Positions 1-8,113 of a stretch of 64,000 nucleotides of DNA are shown one piece after another (the stretch's first letter is position 1; each line of letters starts with the position of its first letter). Source of the stretch: Halanaerobiales bacterium (GTDB lineage Bacteria > Bacillota > Halanaerobiia > Halanaerobiales > DTU029); NCBI GenBank assembly GCA_029981855.1, contig JARRCS010000013.1, forward strand, positions 1 to 64,000. The letters run 5' to 3'. A program made the translations under genes and the position numbers. Below the pieces are notes generated by a model. It saw only the letters and a list, made by a program, of their open reading frames with translations, had not been told where the DNA came from and made no database searches.

Positions 1-98
1 AGTACAACTCACTTATTTAGTTATCGAACCGCCGTGTACGAGAACCGTATGCCCGGTGGTGTGAGAGGACGGCGGTTAATCACCGCCTCCTACTCGAT
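1..98 (+). mobile_element. 3' end of a group II intron (domains V and VI)
   Basis: The first 100 bases hold a domain V-like hairpin: ACCGCCG near base 28 pairs with CGGTGGT near base 54. The upper stem GTACG/CGTAT is capped by a 5-nt loop, and the lower stem contains a CGC triad. A domain VI-like hairpin follows (GGCGG/CCGCC, bases 72-88), with CTCCTACTCGATT at the presumed 3' splice end. I recognise this layout from bacterial group II introns. The ribozyme 5' part and any intron-encoded protein lie outside the window. The intron points opposite to the RT gene and ends inside its last codons. The exact 3' boundary (about 96-99) is uncertain. Confidence 0.72.
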
Positions 99-1115
99 TT
101 CTCCTAGTACCTTTTTCCGTATTCTGTAAGTATCAGCGTGCTTGCAATGGCCTAGCCAGGACATGATCGTTGCTTCAACCTTTTTTAAAGGTATCTTCCC
201 ATCATTAAAGTCTTTTTGAAGCTTCTTTAAACCCCTTTTAATCCTTTTTATAGACGATTTCCTTAAAAGTCTATGGGTTGGCCATATTCTATAGCCAACA
301 AAATTAATACCTTGATTAATCGGGAATACAGAGGTTTTCCCGTTAAGCTCTAAGTTTAGTTTTCTATCTAAAAAATCCCTGATTTCCTGTAGAAAGTACC
401 AAAGAAGCCTTTTGTCGTGATGAAGGATTATAAAGTCATCCATATATCTAATATAATATTTAGCTCTTAGATCGTGTTTTATAAAATAATCAAGTTCGTT
501 TAAATACACATTTGCAAAGAGTTGACTAGTCAAATTACCGATAGGAATCCCAACAGGATTTATTTCTCCAGCTTCAGCAGTGCTGTCTATTATCTTGTCA
601 ACTAACCAAAGTGTATCAGAGCAAACAATCTTCTTCCGTATTATTCTCTTTAAGATATTATGGTCGATGTTATAAAAATACTTTTTAACATCGGACTTTA
701 AGCAGTATACCTTATCCCACTTATTAGTTGTTATTCTTAAAAATTCAGTAGTGCGATCTGCCGCAGCATGAGTTCCCTTCCCTGGTCTGCAAGCATAGCT
801 ATCATAAATAAATCTATTTTCAAATATAGGCTCTATAACATTACATAAAGCATGATGTACCACTCTATCTTTAAAAGGCAACGCCATAATAATACGTTCC
901 TTTGGTTCATATATTTTGAATTCTCTATACCTTCCGCTTTCAAATGTTTTATATATTAATTCGTTTTGAATTTCTATTATATTGCCTTCTAAATTCATTT
1001 TAAACTTCAAAACTTCATTTTTATATCTTTTGCCTTTTTGGGCTTTAATATAAGCGTTATAAATATTATGAAAATCATATATATCAGGATATAAATTATT
1101 ATATGTTTTTGTCAT
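90..1115 (-). CDS. DGR reverse transcriptase
   Basis: This is a 341-residue retroelement reverse transcriptase of the diversity-generating (DGR) class. It would copy the template repeat RNA with adenine-specific errors for transfer into the variable repeat. Visible motifs in order are KSDVKKYFYNIDH (first catalytic Asp), IGNLTSQLFANVYLNELD (typical of DGR RTs, in place of the QG-SP motif of intron RTs), YMDDF (catalytic Asp pair) and NFVGYR. There is no maturase or endonuclease domain. ATG 1115 is preferred because AGGTG lies six bases upstream; a GTG 15 bases earlier is possible. The last two or three codons and the stop come from the antisense group II intron, so the native C-terminus was slightly altered. 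Confidence 0.95.
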   Translation of the reverse strand: MTKTYNNLYPDIYDFHNIYNAYIKAQKGKRYKNEVLKFKMNLEGNIIEIQNELIYKTFESGRYREFKIYEPKERIIMALPFKDRVVHHALCNVIEPIFENRFIYDSYACRPGKGTHAAADRTTEFLRITTNKWDKVYCLKSDVKKYFYNIDHNILKRIIRKKIVCSDTLWLVDKIIDSTAEAGEINPVGIPIGNLTSQLFANVYLNELDYFIKHDLRAKYYIRYMDDFIILHHDKRLLWYFLQEIRDFLDRKLNLELNGKTSVFPINQGINFVGYRIWPTHRLLRKSSIKRIKRGLKKLQKDFNDGKIPLKKVEATIMSWLGHCKHADTYRIRKKVLGEIE

Positions 1116-1318
1116 TATAATCACCTGCACTATTAATTAAAGAGGGCAACGGATAACTGTCGATTTTCTAATCTACCCGTTACCCGTTACCTTTTTAGAT
1201 GTTTTGCTGGCCAAATAATAAAAATTTAGCTCAACAAGGACCTGGATTCCTTTGCTTTTTAACGGCTCTGGATGGTTACCAAATAGGTAGCCAACTTCTG
1301 GCCAAAGATTTAAAGCAG

Positions 1319-1432
1319 AGCGGAGCGGAAGCCGATACTGTTGTTCGAGTTCGAGCGGTGATTGTTCAAATTCAGAGAGAAAACCCCAGCATTGGAGCCA
1401 TTGTTCCAGTTCCCACCGCGCCTGGCAACACT
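1319..1432 (-). repeat. DGR template repeat (TR)
   Basis: This 114-bp non-coding segment aligns without gaps to 1910-2023 in the target gene. Every one of the 12 differences falls at an A of the minus (coding-sense) strand; the other 89 positions are identical. Read in the target frame, the TR encodes a run of Asn (AAY) codons such as GGNWNNGSNAGVF, the usual mutable positions of a DGR. It lies between avd and the RT gene, the classical place for the TR RNA. The surrounding gap (1116-1467) has no convincing gene. Confidence 0.93.
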
Positions 1433-1467
1433 CATTAACAACCCAGGCCCTAAAATTGTATCCAAAT

Positions 1468-1812
1468 TTATTTGCTATTAATATATTTAAACCAACCACC
1501 TATCATTTTGCCAATTTCAGTTAAGTAACGAGACCAAACTTCATATTTTTTAAAAGGTAAAAACCCTAAGTTTCTGGCTAAACGAATATATGATCTCAAA
1601 ATATCTAACTCAACATCTAGCTGTTGCATAGTTGTTTTTTTATAATATTTTTTGTTAGTTGCAATTATAAGTTCTAGCAATCTAAACATACTCCTTTTTA
1701 TTTCCGCTGCTAAAGTATGTTTTTCAGACCTTGGGAATTGTTTCAATGCTGCATATCCATACTCAATCATATCTTCACATTTTTGTCTGATTTTTAAGTC
1801 TTGCAAAAGCAT
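1468..1812 (-). CDS. avd: Avd-like DGR accessory protein (four-helix bundle)
   Basis: This is a 114-residue basic, helix-rich protein between the target gene and the template repeat. Its length, position and repeated pattern of amphipathic helices match the accessory variability determinant family. Avd forms a barrel-shaped pentamer that binds the RT and the TR RNA and is needed for mutagenic retrohoming. The end, about LARNLGFLPFKKYEVW, resembles the conserved end of four-helix-bundle proteins encoded beside DGR RTs. The exact start is uncertain because ATG and a nearby TTG are both possible. Confidence 0.85.
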   Translation of the reverse strand: MLLQDLKIRQKCEDMIEYGYAALKQFPRSEKHTLAAEIKRSMFRLLELIIATNKKYYKKTTMQQLDVELDILRSYIRLARNLGFLPFKKYEVWSRYLTEIGKMIGGWFKYINSK

Positions 1813-1848
1813 CACCTATATTATATTTTAATATTATTTTTTAAGAAA

Positions 1849-1874
1849 AGGGGGTTCACTATCGTTCACCCCCT
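1849..1874 (-). terminator. Hairpin just downstream of the variable repeat
   Basis: A perfect 7-bp inverted repeat (AGGGGGT at 1849-1855, ACCCCCT at 1868-1874) with a 12-nt loop lies 36 bases past the VR. In the minus direction it is followed by TTTTCTT. Known DGRs need a hairpin or cruciform shortly after the VR for efficient retrohoming. The same element could also end transcription of the tail operon. Confidence 0.6.
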
Positions 1875-1894
1875 CAGATTATCATTGTATCAGA

Positions 1895-2977
1895 TTACAG
1901 GGAAACAAAAGCGGAGCGGAAGCCGATACTGTTGCTCGAGGACGAGCGGTGATAGCTCAAAAGCAGAGAGAAAACCCCAGCAACGGAGCCATTGCCCCAG
2001 CCCCCACCGCGCCTGGCAACACGTTCTCCATAATTTCGAGCCCAGACATTATCTCCTTCATATCCATCAGCATCTGCCGGGAATATCGCAAGCCATTTAA
2101 GAATATCAGGTACAGTGAAACCGCTTTTTGCCGCTAGTGATTGGAAGTTAGTACTGCTGTAACCGTAATGTTCGTTGCTGGTTGGGTCAGTAGTGTACAT
2201 AGGGTTGTCCAGTGCATCACCTAGAACAAGGTCGCCGCCAACATCATGGCTATCTTCCTGGGCGTCTCCAGCGGTTGTGTTGTCAATATATACCCCAGTG
2301 TCGATCCAGCCAGTTGTGTCGCCTTCTGCATTTTGTAAGGTAAAATCATTATCATCTATAATCCATATTTTACCATTTATCAATCTTAGTCCCTGTACCC
2401 ATTCCCATACATTACCGTTGAGATCAAATACACCCTCATTTGTACCGTCATGAGACCAGGGGGCAGGGCCCGAACCGGTAGCTACTCGACCAATCTTTTC
2501 CGGATCATCATATTTATATGTCGGAACACCTTTTTCATAAGGCGCAGAAACATCCTGGCCATAATTATTATTACCCCTGGGCATTGTACCGTTCTTTTTC
2601 GCCCATAACGCCAGAGCTGCCCATTCGGCATTAGTCATCAAATGCCAACCCTGACCTTTAGCGGTACAATATTGCATTGCATCATTGAAATTAGCATATA
2701 CCTTTGGATCTTGCATGGGCAAAGAATATGCTCTACCATCGTGTACAACATTTTGATATTTAGAAATATAAATTACATCTTTAATTTCGCCGTTAACCTT
2801 AAATGCAGGGTGTACTTCATGAGGCGCGCCATCAATTACGTCATCCAAATAAAATTTGGGTATAGCTACCATTATTGATGGGTACCCTTTGTCGTCGTAA
2901 ATAACAGTATTTTTGCCACCTGTTTGTGCTTCAACAGAAGCCCTATAAGTATCTTTAATACTATAAACAAAACTCAT
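1895..2977 (-). CDS. DGR target: tail protein with FGE-sulfatase/C-type-lectin fold
   Basis: This 360-residue protein is probably displayed at the tail tip to bind host receptors. The C-terminal two-thirds shows formylglycine-generating-enzyme-like signatures: WHLMTNAEWAALALW near 112-126, a GVFDLNGNVWEWVQG block near 183-197, and a final RRGGGWGNGSVAGVFSL / SIGFRSA block. The last 38 codons lie in the variable repeat, with Gly, Val, Leu, Ser and Tyr where the template encodes Asn. In known DGR ligand-binding domains this fold serves as a variable scaffold rather than an enzyme. It is the last gene of the tail operon, and its start overlaps the stop of the 120-residue gene upstream. Confidence 0.92.
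   Translation of the reverse strand: MSFVYSIKDTYRASVEAQTGGKNTVIYDDKGYPSIMVAIPKFYLDDVIDGAPHEVHPAFKVNGEIKDVIYISKYQNVVHDGRAYSLPMQDPKVYANFNDAMQYCTAKGQGWHLMTNAEWAALALWAKKNGTMPRGNNNYGQDVSAPYEKGVPTYKYDDPEKIGRVATGSGPAPWSHDGTNEGVFDLNGNVWEWVQGLRLINGKIWIIDDNDFTLQNAEGDTTGWIDTGVYIDNTTAGDAQEDSHDVGGDLVLGDALDNPMYTTDPTSNEHYGYSSTNFQSLAAKSGFTVPDILKWLAIFPADADGYEGDNVWARNYGERVARRGGGWGNGSVAGVFSLLLSYHRSSSSNSIGFRSAFVSL
1910..2023 (-). repeat. DGR variable repeat (VR)
   Basis: This copy of the template repeat (offset 591 bp) covers the 3' end of the target gene. Twelve substitutions relative to the TR are clustered in the first two positions of Asn codons, and all arise from template adenines. The coding-strand 3' end, about GGCTTCCGCTCCGCT (1910-1925), is identical in both copies and is the likely initiation-of-mutagenic-homing site. 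Confidence 0.93.
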
Positions 2978-3339
2978 TATTTAATCCCTCCATCTGTGAT
3001 ATTGAATTCTCCAGGTAGTCCCCAGAGTATTAATTTAACTTCATCTAAAGACAGTTCTTTTTTGGTGTTTTCCATGATAGGTTGATTGTTTTCATCTACT
3101 TCACCAGTATCAATTAATTCATATTCAGCTGCTGGTATAATCAAATTAGCAACATACCATTTGTCTACTCCTTGAATTAATTCCATATTTTTATTTAGGG
3201 AAATATCAATAACTACTTCTACATCAGCTTGGTTTTCTTCAAGGTTAATAGTCAACCTATCATTAAAAGTAATAGTTTTTTGATTTTCGTTAATTGAGTA
3301 AGGAATTTTATTTCCCTTATTGATCTCTTTAATAATCAT
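2977..3339 (-). CDS. Hypothetical distal tail protein
   Basis: This 120-residue acidic protein is predicted to be mostly beta strand, with no recognised domain. It lies between the fibre-like gene and the DGR target, and the target ATG overlaps its stop. Position suggests a fibre connector or a chaperone for the DGR-diversified tip protein. That role is inferred only from context. Confidence 0.75.
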   Translation of the reverse strand: MIIKEINKGNKIPYSINENQKTITFNDRLTINLEENQADVEVVIDISLNKNMELIQGVDKWYVANLIIPAAEYELIDTGEVDENNQPIMENTKKELSLDEVKLILWGLPGEFNITDGGIK

Positions 3340-3351
3340 TTATTAACCTCC

Positions 3352-3837
3352 TTAAACATCAGGATTGACTAGGGACCATCTAATTTTTACATAATCAGCA
3401 GAACCGGTGTATTTAATCTTGAAGCCGTTGCTTGACTTATCATAAACAACAACGTCGCCAACAAGGCCAGGATCGCCTTCGACAATCTCGGTTAATACAG
3501 AGAATTCAGGGGAATCAAGTTGAGTATATCCCTCTAGCGCCACTATCGCGTATGGGTCAGAATCCCTGAAATAAATATTTGTATCAGCATTATTTATTTC
3601 AACGACGCCCTCCTGGATTCGCTGCTTCTGCCATTTTTCAAGTTCAAGCTGATTACTCCTTATTTGCCGGGCCAATTCGGCAATAAAGGCGTTGTAAGTA
3701 TTATGAAGGTCGATGCCTGCTTCCATTCGATTCATGTTATTTTCGTCATATAAAGTTCCTTCTAAGATCACATTTCCATTTTCGTCAACTACCTCATCCT
3801 GCCATTTAATAGGATTATAATCATTTTCATACTGCAT
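3352..3837 (-). CDS. Tail-fibre/baseplate adaptor-like protein
   Basis: This is a 161-residue protein. The N-terminus holds the pattern W-x-DEVVDENGN-x-I-x-EGT followed by MNRMEAGID, a signature seen at the start of many Firmicute phage tail fibres. A helical stretch follows (about 42-75), then a beta-rich C-terminal half. The same N-terminal motif recurs in the small early gene at 27463-27636. It is probably a structural fibre part that links the baseplate to the DGR target protein. Confidence 0.75.
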   Translation of the reverse strand: MQYENDYNPIKWQDEVVDENGNVILEGTLYDENNMNRMEAGIDLHNTYNAFIAELARQIRSNQLELEKWQKQRIQEGVVEINNADTNIYFRDSDPYAIVALEGYTQLDSPEFSVLTEIVEGDPGLVGDVVVYDKSSNGFKIKYTGSADYVKIRWSLVNPDV

Positions 3838-3840
3838 TGA

Positions 3841-4137
3841 TTAACTCACCTCACTTATTGTGTAGTCAAAGGCCACCATTAAACCTTTGCGGGCTGGCTT
3901 TTCCATAATATCATTTTTTTCATCGATAACTTGGCCGCGGTCATCGATAAGTTCAACTTTTGTTACCGTTTGGGCGTTATCAGAAGCGGGTAAATATAAG
4001 AATACTCTTATATGGTCGCCGTCTCTTTCTACCCTTCTAATGTCAGTAACTTCAGTACTACCATCAACAGTAAACCTGCCCTCTTTAAGCATATTTTCGA
4101 TAGACTCTGTTAATCTTGCAATCCCTGTAGTATTCAA
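3841..4137 (-). CDS. Hypothetical tail protein
   Basis: This 98-residue protein is predicted beta-rich in the second half (VRVFLYLPAS, KVELIDDRGQVIDEK). It overlaps the gp48-like gene by four bases, so it is probably translationally coupled to it. No domain is recognised. Position between gp48 and the fibre genes suggests a minor baseplate or fibre component. Confidence 0.75.
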   Translation of the reverse strand: MNTTGIARLTESIENMLKEGRFTVDGSTEVTDIRRVERDGDHIRVFLYLPASDNAQTVTKVELIDDRGQVIDEKNDIMEKPARKGLMVAFDYTISEVS

Positions 4138-5135
4138 GATACCACCCTCCTTGTCTTAGTATTTTTGCTACATACCGGGAGAGAATTGACAGTATAACTT
4201 ACACCTGGTAGTAACGATATATTGTTATTGTTTTCAAAACCTGTTCTAATGGTTTTTAACTGGTTTTTACAAACCCTTAAATTACTTTGTTCTGATAAAG
4301 AACTGCCATTTAGTGAAACTACTTTATAGAAACCTTTTCCAGCTGTACTGCCTGACTTAGTTCTCTGACTTGAAACCATCAATTTATTATTTATCAAGCT
4401 GTTATTTAAACTAACAAGGGTTAAATCGGAAGTGCTTAGAGCGCCAGGAGTATTAATCTTAGTCTTTTTACTTGAAACCAAAGGATTAAATATACCTTCA
4501 ATAGTCCGTTTATTAATAGAAACCTCACGATTTTCAACATAACCAGTAACTTTATAAAATTCTTTTTCTTTACCTTTGAATGTCCCGCAAGCAGGACGGC
4601 GTGTCGATCTGCCTAAAAAATCATATGACCTGACTCTAAGTGTTTCATAATAAGTAAAAACGTAGTTAAGTAAAGCAATTGCTCTTTTAACTCGTCTAGC
4701 TTCTTTCTGGACAATATCAAAATTATTTAGTTCTTTTACGATATCTTGATCTATAAAAATATATAATTCTGACCATCTTTCAGGATCTACTTCATAAACG
4801 GGTTGGATTTCGGTATTGTCATACCCTAAAGCACTCAATGCTTTCAACATCCCCGAATCCGTTCCGCTTAATACGTATGTTTCAAAGGCATTTAATAGTC
4901 GTTTTCTATATGCTTCATTAGATTCATTGGCATAGCGAGGTAGGCCCCTGGCTTTACCTAAAACATCTAAAGCGGGGCCAGGAGCAGTCAGAATAAACCA
5001 GGCCCGTCTAATCTGAAAAATCGCCTGTTTAGCATCTTCCAAAATAGCCCCTAATGCTGTAAACCATTTTTTATTTTCTTGACCCTTTTTAAGGGGCCGA
5101 TTTAAAAGCGCCCAAAGATAGTCAAAAAACTTCAT
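4134..5135 (-). CDS. Mu gp48-like baseplate/tail protein
   Basis: This 333-residue protein has an N-terminal region like Mu gp48 and other tail proteins encoded directly after baseplate protein J: LLNRPLKKGQENKKWF, then a helical segment with LTAPGPALDVLGKARGLPRYANES and AYRKRLLNAFETY. The C-terminal third is Ser/Asn/Lys-rich with no recognised domain, perhaps a fibre attachment site. ATG 5135 is chosen because it sits one base past the stop of gpJ; a longer frame from 5201 lies inside that gene. It would form the baseplate wedge with gp46 and gp47. Confidence 0.85.
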   Translation of the reverse strand: MKFFDYLWALLNRPLKKGQENKKWFTALGAILEDAKQAIFQIRRAWFILTAPGPALDVLGKARGLPRYANESNEAYRKRLLNAFETYVLSGTDSGMLKALSALGYDNTEIQPVYEVDPERWSELYIFIDQDIVKELNNFDIVQKEARRVKRAIALLNYVFTYYETLRVRSYDFLGRSTRRPACGTFKGKEKEFYKVTGYVENREVSINKRTIEGIFNPLVSSKKTKINTPGALSTSDLTLVSLNNSLINNKLMVSSQRTKSGSTAGKGFYKVVSLNGSSLSEQSNLRVCKNQLKTIRTGFENNNNISLLPGVSYTVNSLPVCSKNTKTRRVVS

Positions 5136-5136
5136 G

Positions 5137-6276
5137 TTAAGCAGCCCTTTCAACTGTAATATTAACAGATCCTTTTGTAAGTAATTCTTTTGAATCCACA
5201 ATTAAATTATCTGCAGGTAAGTTTACTTTGACATTAAGGACGTTTTCGATAGTCATCAAATAATAAGTTATCTGGGATATATAAAGAGATTGACCTATAG
5301 TCAAAGGCATCAAACCAATAGTCGTTCTTAGTGTATAATTTTCAGTGAATAATGCTTCGACGATTTCCTGTGCTTGGTTAATAATATCCTGTTCATCTCC
5401 ATAAGCCTCTGGCAGTGTCAAAACAATATCAAAATCAACAGATATTTTAGTTGGCCCAGTTACTAAAACATTATCAATACTAGGTTTTTTGTCGTTTATA
5501 TAACTAGTTACTTGATCTATCAGTTCTGGGGAATCCGGATATATAATTACATCAACTGTGCCCTGACCTCTAGGATGTTGATCATCAACCTCAACATCAG
5601 TTACCCCTGCTACTTGCCTGGCCCAGGATATGTAAGCGCCTCTGGTGGTGCCGGTGGAGAGCTCCTCCCACTTTAAGTAATATCTTTCGCGTAAAGGGTC
5701 GTCTTCCTCTCTGTCTGTCCCTTCTTGGATAATCCACCCATCTGGATTATATATTGAATTAATCCCTGGGATGTGGGTGACTAAAATATTAATGTAATTG
5801 GGTCCAACATTATATTTGGCTCCGGCAAATTCTGCAGTTATGTTTACATCAAACTCACTTTCGCCTGCGGGAGATATAACTGTTTGGTCAACAAAAAACC
5901 GTAATTCTTCACCTTGCGAAGATAATTCTGTTTTCACTATAGTATCTGCTTCAACTTTTATATTTTTGTTCGAATCATCTTTTATAAACCTAATAATACC
6001 CTTAGTCTTGGTTGCATCGTGCCTTTTGATTCCTACTTCCGCAACCTTGATATCTAGCCACTTTCCACTAGTATACTGCACAAAACCCATAGGCAATACT
6101 TTAAGTAATAAATTGTATAGTTCAGCGATTGCTTTTAAGGGGATATAGGTTAAAGTTTTAAATACTCCTCCATCGTTCCAGTTAGTTATACTGCTTTTTA
6201 AGTTTTGCATTCTATCTTTTGCTTCTTCTTGAAGATTTTCGAAGGTTTTATAGTCAAAAAGGGTTTTCCAGTCCAA
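5137..6276 (-). CDS. Baseplate J-like protein (Mu gp47)
   Basis: This 379-residue baseplate wedge protein of contractile tails shows the usual J family features. An N-terminal helical segment is followed by the central VGPNYINILVTHIPGINSIYNPDG region and the strongly conserved GTDREEDDPLRERYYLKWEELSTGTTRGAYISWARQV segment (near 186-220). A C-terminal domain resembling gp6 wedge proteins completes it. It directly abuts gp46 and gp48 genes in the Mu order. Confidence 0.93.
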   Translation of the reverse strand: MDWKTLFDYKTFENLQEEAKDRMQNLKSSITNWNDGGVFKTLTYIPLKAIAELYNLLLKVLPMGFVQYTSGKWLDIKVAEVGIKRHDATKTKGIIRFIKDDSNKNIKVEADTIVKTELSSQGEELRFFVDQTVISPAGESEFDVNITAEFAGAKYNVGPNYINILVTHIPGINSIYNPDGWIIQEGTDREEDDPLRERYYLKWEELSTGTTRGAYISWARQVAGVTDVEVDDQHPRGQGTVDVIIYPDSPELIDQVTSYINDKKPSIDNVLVTGPTKISVDFDIVLTLPEAYGDEQDIINQAQEIVEALFTENYTLRTTIGLMPLTIGQSLYISQITYYLMTIENVLNVKVNLPADNLIVDSKELLTKGSVNITVERAA

Positions 6277-6684
6277 TTAAACCACCTCCCCCCGGCTTTC
6301 AAACTGATCATATTTAAGCAATAAATTCAATGGGTTGTTTTGGCCTATCGGAGTAAAAGAAACTAACAATTTAATAATTTTTAAATCCCATTCTTTGATA
6401 TCTACATTTACGCTGCCGGGTTTAACCCGTGGGTCTTTTTCTACTTCTTTTTTGACATCCTGAGACAATCCCATCCTGTTAATAAGGGTATTTTCATCAT
6501 TAATATATTTATAAATATCAACTCCATAATCTGGATTATAAAAAAGGTTCCCTCGGGGTGTCAAAAGACGATGGATAATATCTTGCGCCAGACAGGAGAG
6601 CCCCTGGGTAATTTCAATATCTCCAGCTGGAATTAATTCAAAATCGTTATTAAAAACTATATCACTACCAAATATATCACCCAT
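6277..6684 (-). CDS. Mu gp46-like baseplate protein (gpW/gp25 family)
   Basis: This 135-residue homologue of the gp25/gpW sheath-initiator group is a baseplate wedge part that starts sheath polymerisation. The segment IEITQGLSCLAQDIIHRLLTPRGNLFYNPDYGVDI (about 23-57) is the typical family core, followed by KKEVEKDPRV. It abuts the J gene with no gap. Confidence 0.9.
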   Translation of the reverse strand: MGDIFGSDIVFNNDFELIPAGDIEITQGLSCLAQDIIHRLLTPRGNLFYNPDYGVDIYKYINDENTLINRMGLSQDVKKEVEKDPRVKPGSVNVDIKEWDLKIIKLLVSFTPIGQNNPLNLLLKYDQFESRGEVV

Positions 6685-6692
6685 AAAATCAC

Positions 6693-7367
6693 CTACTTAG
6701 TAAAACTGATTTGCGAAGCATGACCCGTCATTTTCTCAGCTGGAGGACCAGTAAAACTGCTACCATAAGGATGAATATGGTTATCAAATATATTTTTAAC
6801 AATATCTGCAAAAGCTATTGGGTGTGTTTTGTCTTCTTCGTCATTTTGTTCCATGATATAGATGATCGGTGCCAATAATTCAAAGAGCTTGTCTGTTTCT
6901 GCTGTTATTTTTTCTGTCGATTTAATTATTATTTCACCTTGTTTGTTAATCTCAATTTTAATGCCGTTAGCCTGTTGTATCACTAGAGAACCTAGGAAGT
7001 GATCGGGCATCTCATATCCATCGCCCAGGACTGCATCAATAAATGGTTGCGCTGGATCGTGATAGTAAAAACCAACCCTCACGATAGATCCTATCTCCGG
7101 AAGGGCATATATACCTCGTTGTGGACCTGCCCAAATAACAGGTATTTCAACATCTGGAATAACAGGAGCGTTTTCATCAACAGAACCGCTTTTATTTAAA
7201 GGCTGCACATCACACGAATAAATGTTATTAAATTCATCTGATTGCCCCCCAGCTTCATAAACTTTAACAACTTTTCCTTTGATAGGATAATGATATCCTT
7301 GCAGTTCAGGAAAGACTTCAAGGATGATTGTTTTGATTATTTTTTTTAATTCTTTAACTCCTGCCAT
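6693..7367 (-). CDS. Mu gp45-like baseplate assembly protein V (spike)
   Basis: This protein of about 224 residues has the OB-fold typical of gpV/gp45 spike proteins (GKVVKVYEAG through VGFYYHDPAQPFIDAVLGDG). A short beta-helix-like tract with IKIEINKQGEIIIKS follows. The end HIHPYGSSFTGPPAEKMTGHAS carries His and Pro residues of the kind that form the metal-bound spike tip. It would pierce the host envelope during contraction. ATG 7367 with AGGTG upstream is preferred over an overlapping GTG. Confidence 0.9.
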   Translation of the reverse strand: MAGVKELKKIIKTIILEVFPELQGYHYPIKGKVVKVYEAGGQSDEFNNIYSCDVQPLNKSGSVDENAPVIPDVEIPVIWAGPQRGIYALPEIGSIVRVGFYYHDPAQPFIDAVLGDGYEMPDHFLGSLVIQQANGIKIEINKQGEIIIKSTEKITAETDKLFELLAPIIYIMEQNDEEDKTHPIAFADIVKNIFDNHIHPYGSSFTGPPAEKMTGHASQISFTK

Positions 7368-8113
7368 TCTATCTGACACCTGCCTTTATCATCTTTTAAG
7401 GTGGTTGTAATTCTATCAACTTTGGAGATTATTTCTCTGTTGTTTTTATCAACTATTTTAATGATGTTTGAATGCCTAATAAATGGCATTGAAATTGTTT
7501 TTAATATTCCGCTACCATCATCATTTGGCGCTAAATCAATAACATTTTTGCCATATTTAAATTTGACGATTTCACTACCCATATATCTAGGCGAGTCTTC
7601 CCATGGCCCCCAGTAAAAAACATCATCGTCAAAATAAAAATCATAGTCAACTTCCCAGGTCTGATTTATGAGTTTCACTAAAGTAATTACATCTTTGCTT
7701 TTAACGATGAAATGATGTTTTTTTCTAAAGTTTATTGATGTTAATGTATATTTCATTCCTGCTTTTGCCAAACTATATTTAAGAACCTCCTGGGGAGTGC
7801 AGTTTATAAAAGTTTTATTAATCTTAGTATCTTTTAATTTAGTCATATAATCTTCACAAAACAATTTTACAGTATTTTTTGTAGAAGTATTGATTATAAA
7901 CCCCCTAAATAACTGCCATAGCCCTTTTTTCCTATATCCTTGTTTAATAATTATTTCCTGGCCAGCTTGAAAATCATGATTAATTATTGGAATTTCAAGT
8001 TCAGCAATATCAACAGGGTTTATTCTGCTACTAACCACTTCCAACATGTTTATTTTTTGAATTATTTTAGAGCCTACCTCAATAACATAATAGGGAGCTA
8101 TATAATCAATCAT
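7346..8113 (-). CDS. Mu gp44-like baseplate hub protein
   Basis: This 255-residue protein resembles tail hub proteins of the gp44/gpD (XkdQ-like) group. An N-terminal beta domain carries a swapped segment FQAGQEIIIKQGYRKKGLWQLFRGFI. A central segment with a helix ALAKAGMKYTLTS and a C-terminal domain with FDDDVFYWGPWED follow. It overlaps neighbours at both ends, as expected in the Mu baseplate cluster between the DNA-circularisation-type gene and the spike. The family call rests mainly on position and general pattern. Confidence 0.78.
   Translation of the reverse strand: MIDYIAPYYVIEVGSKIIQKINMLEVVSSRINPVDIAELEIPIINHDFQAGQEIIIKQGYRKKGLWQLFRGFIINTSTKNTVKLFCEDYMTKLKDTKINKTFINCTPQEVLKYSLAKAGMKYTLTSINFRKKHHFIVKSKDVITLVKLINQTWEVDYDFYFDDDVFYWGPWEDSPRYMGSEIVKFKYGKNVIDLAPNDDGSGILKTISMPFIRHSNIIKIVDKNNREIISKVDRITTTLKDDKGRCQIEWQELKN

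Noticed and set aside
1173-1499. A 108-codon minus-strand frame across the template repeat
   Set aside because: It reads the TR in a different frame from the target gene, has no good RBS, and the region is explained as the non-coding TR RNA.
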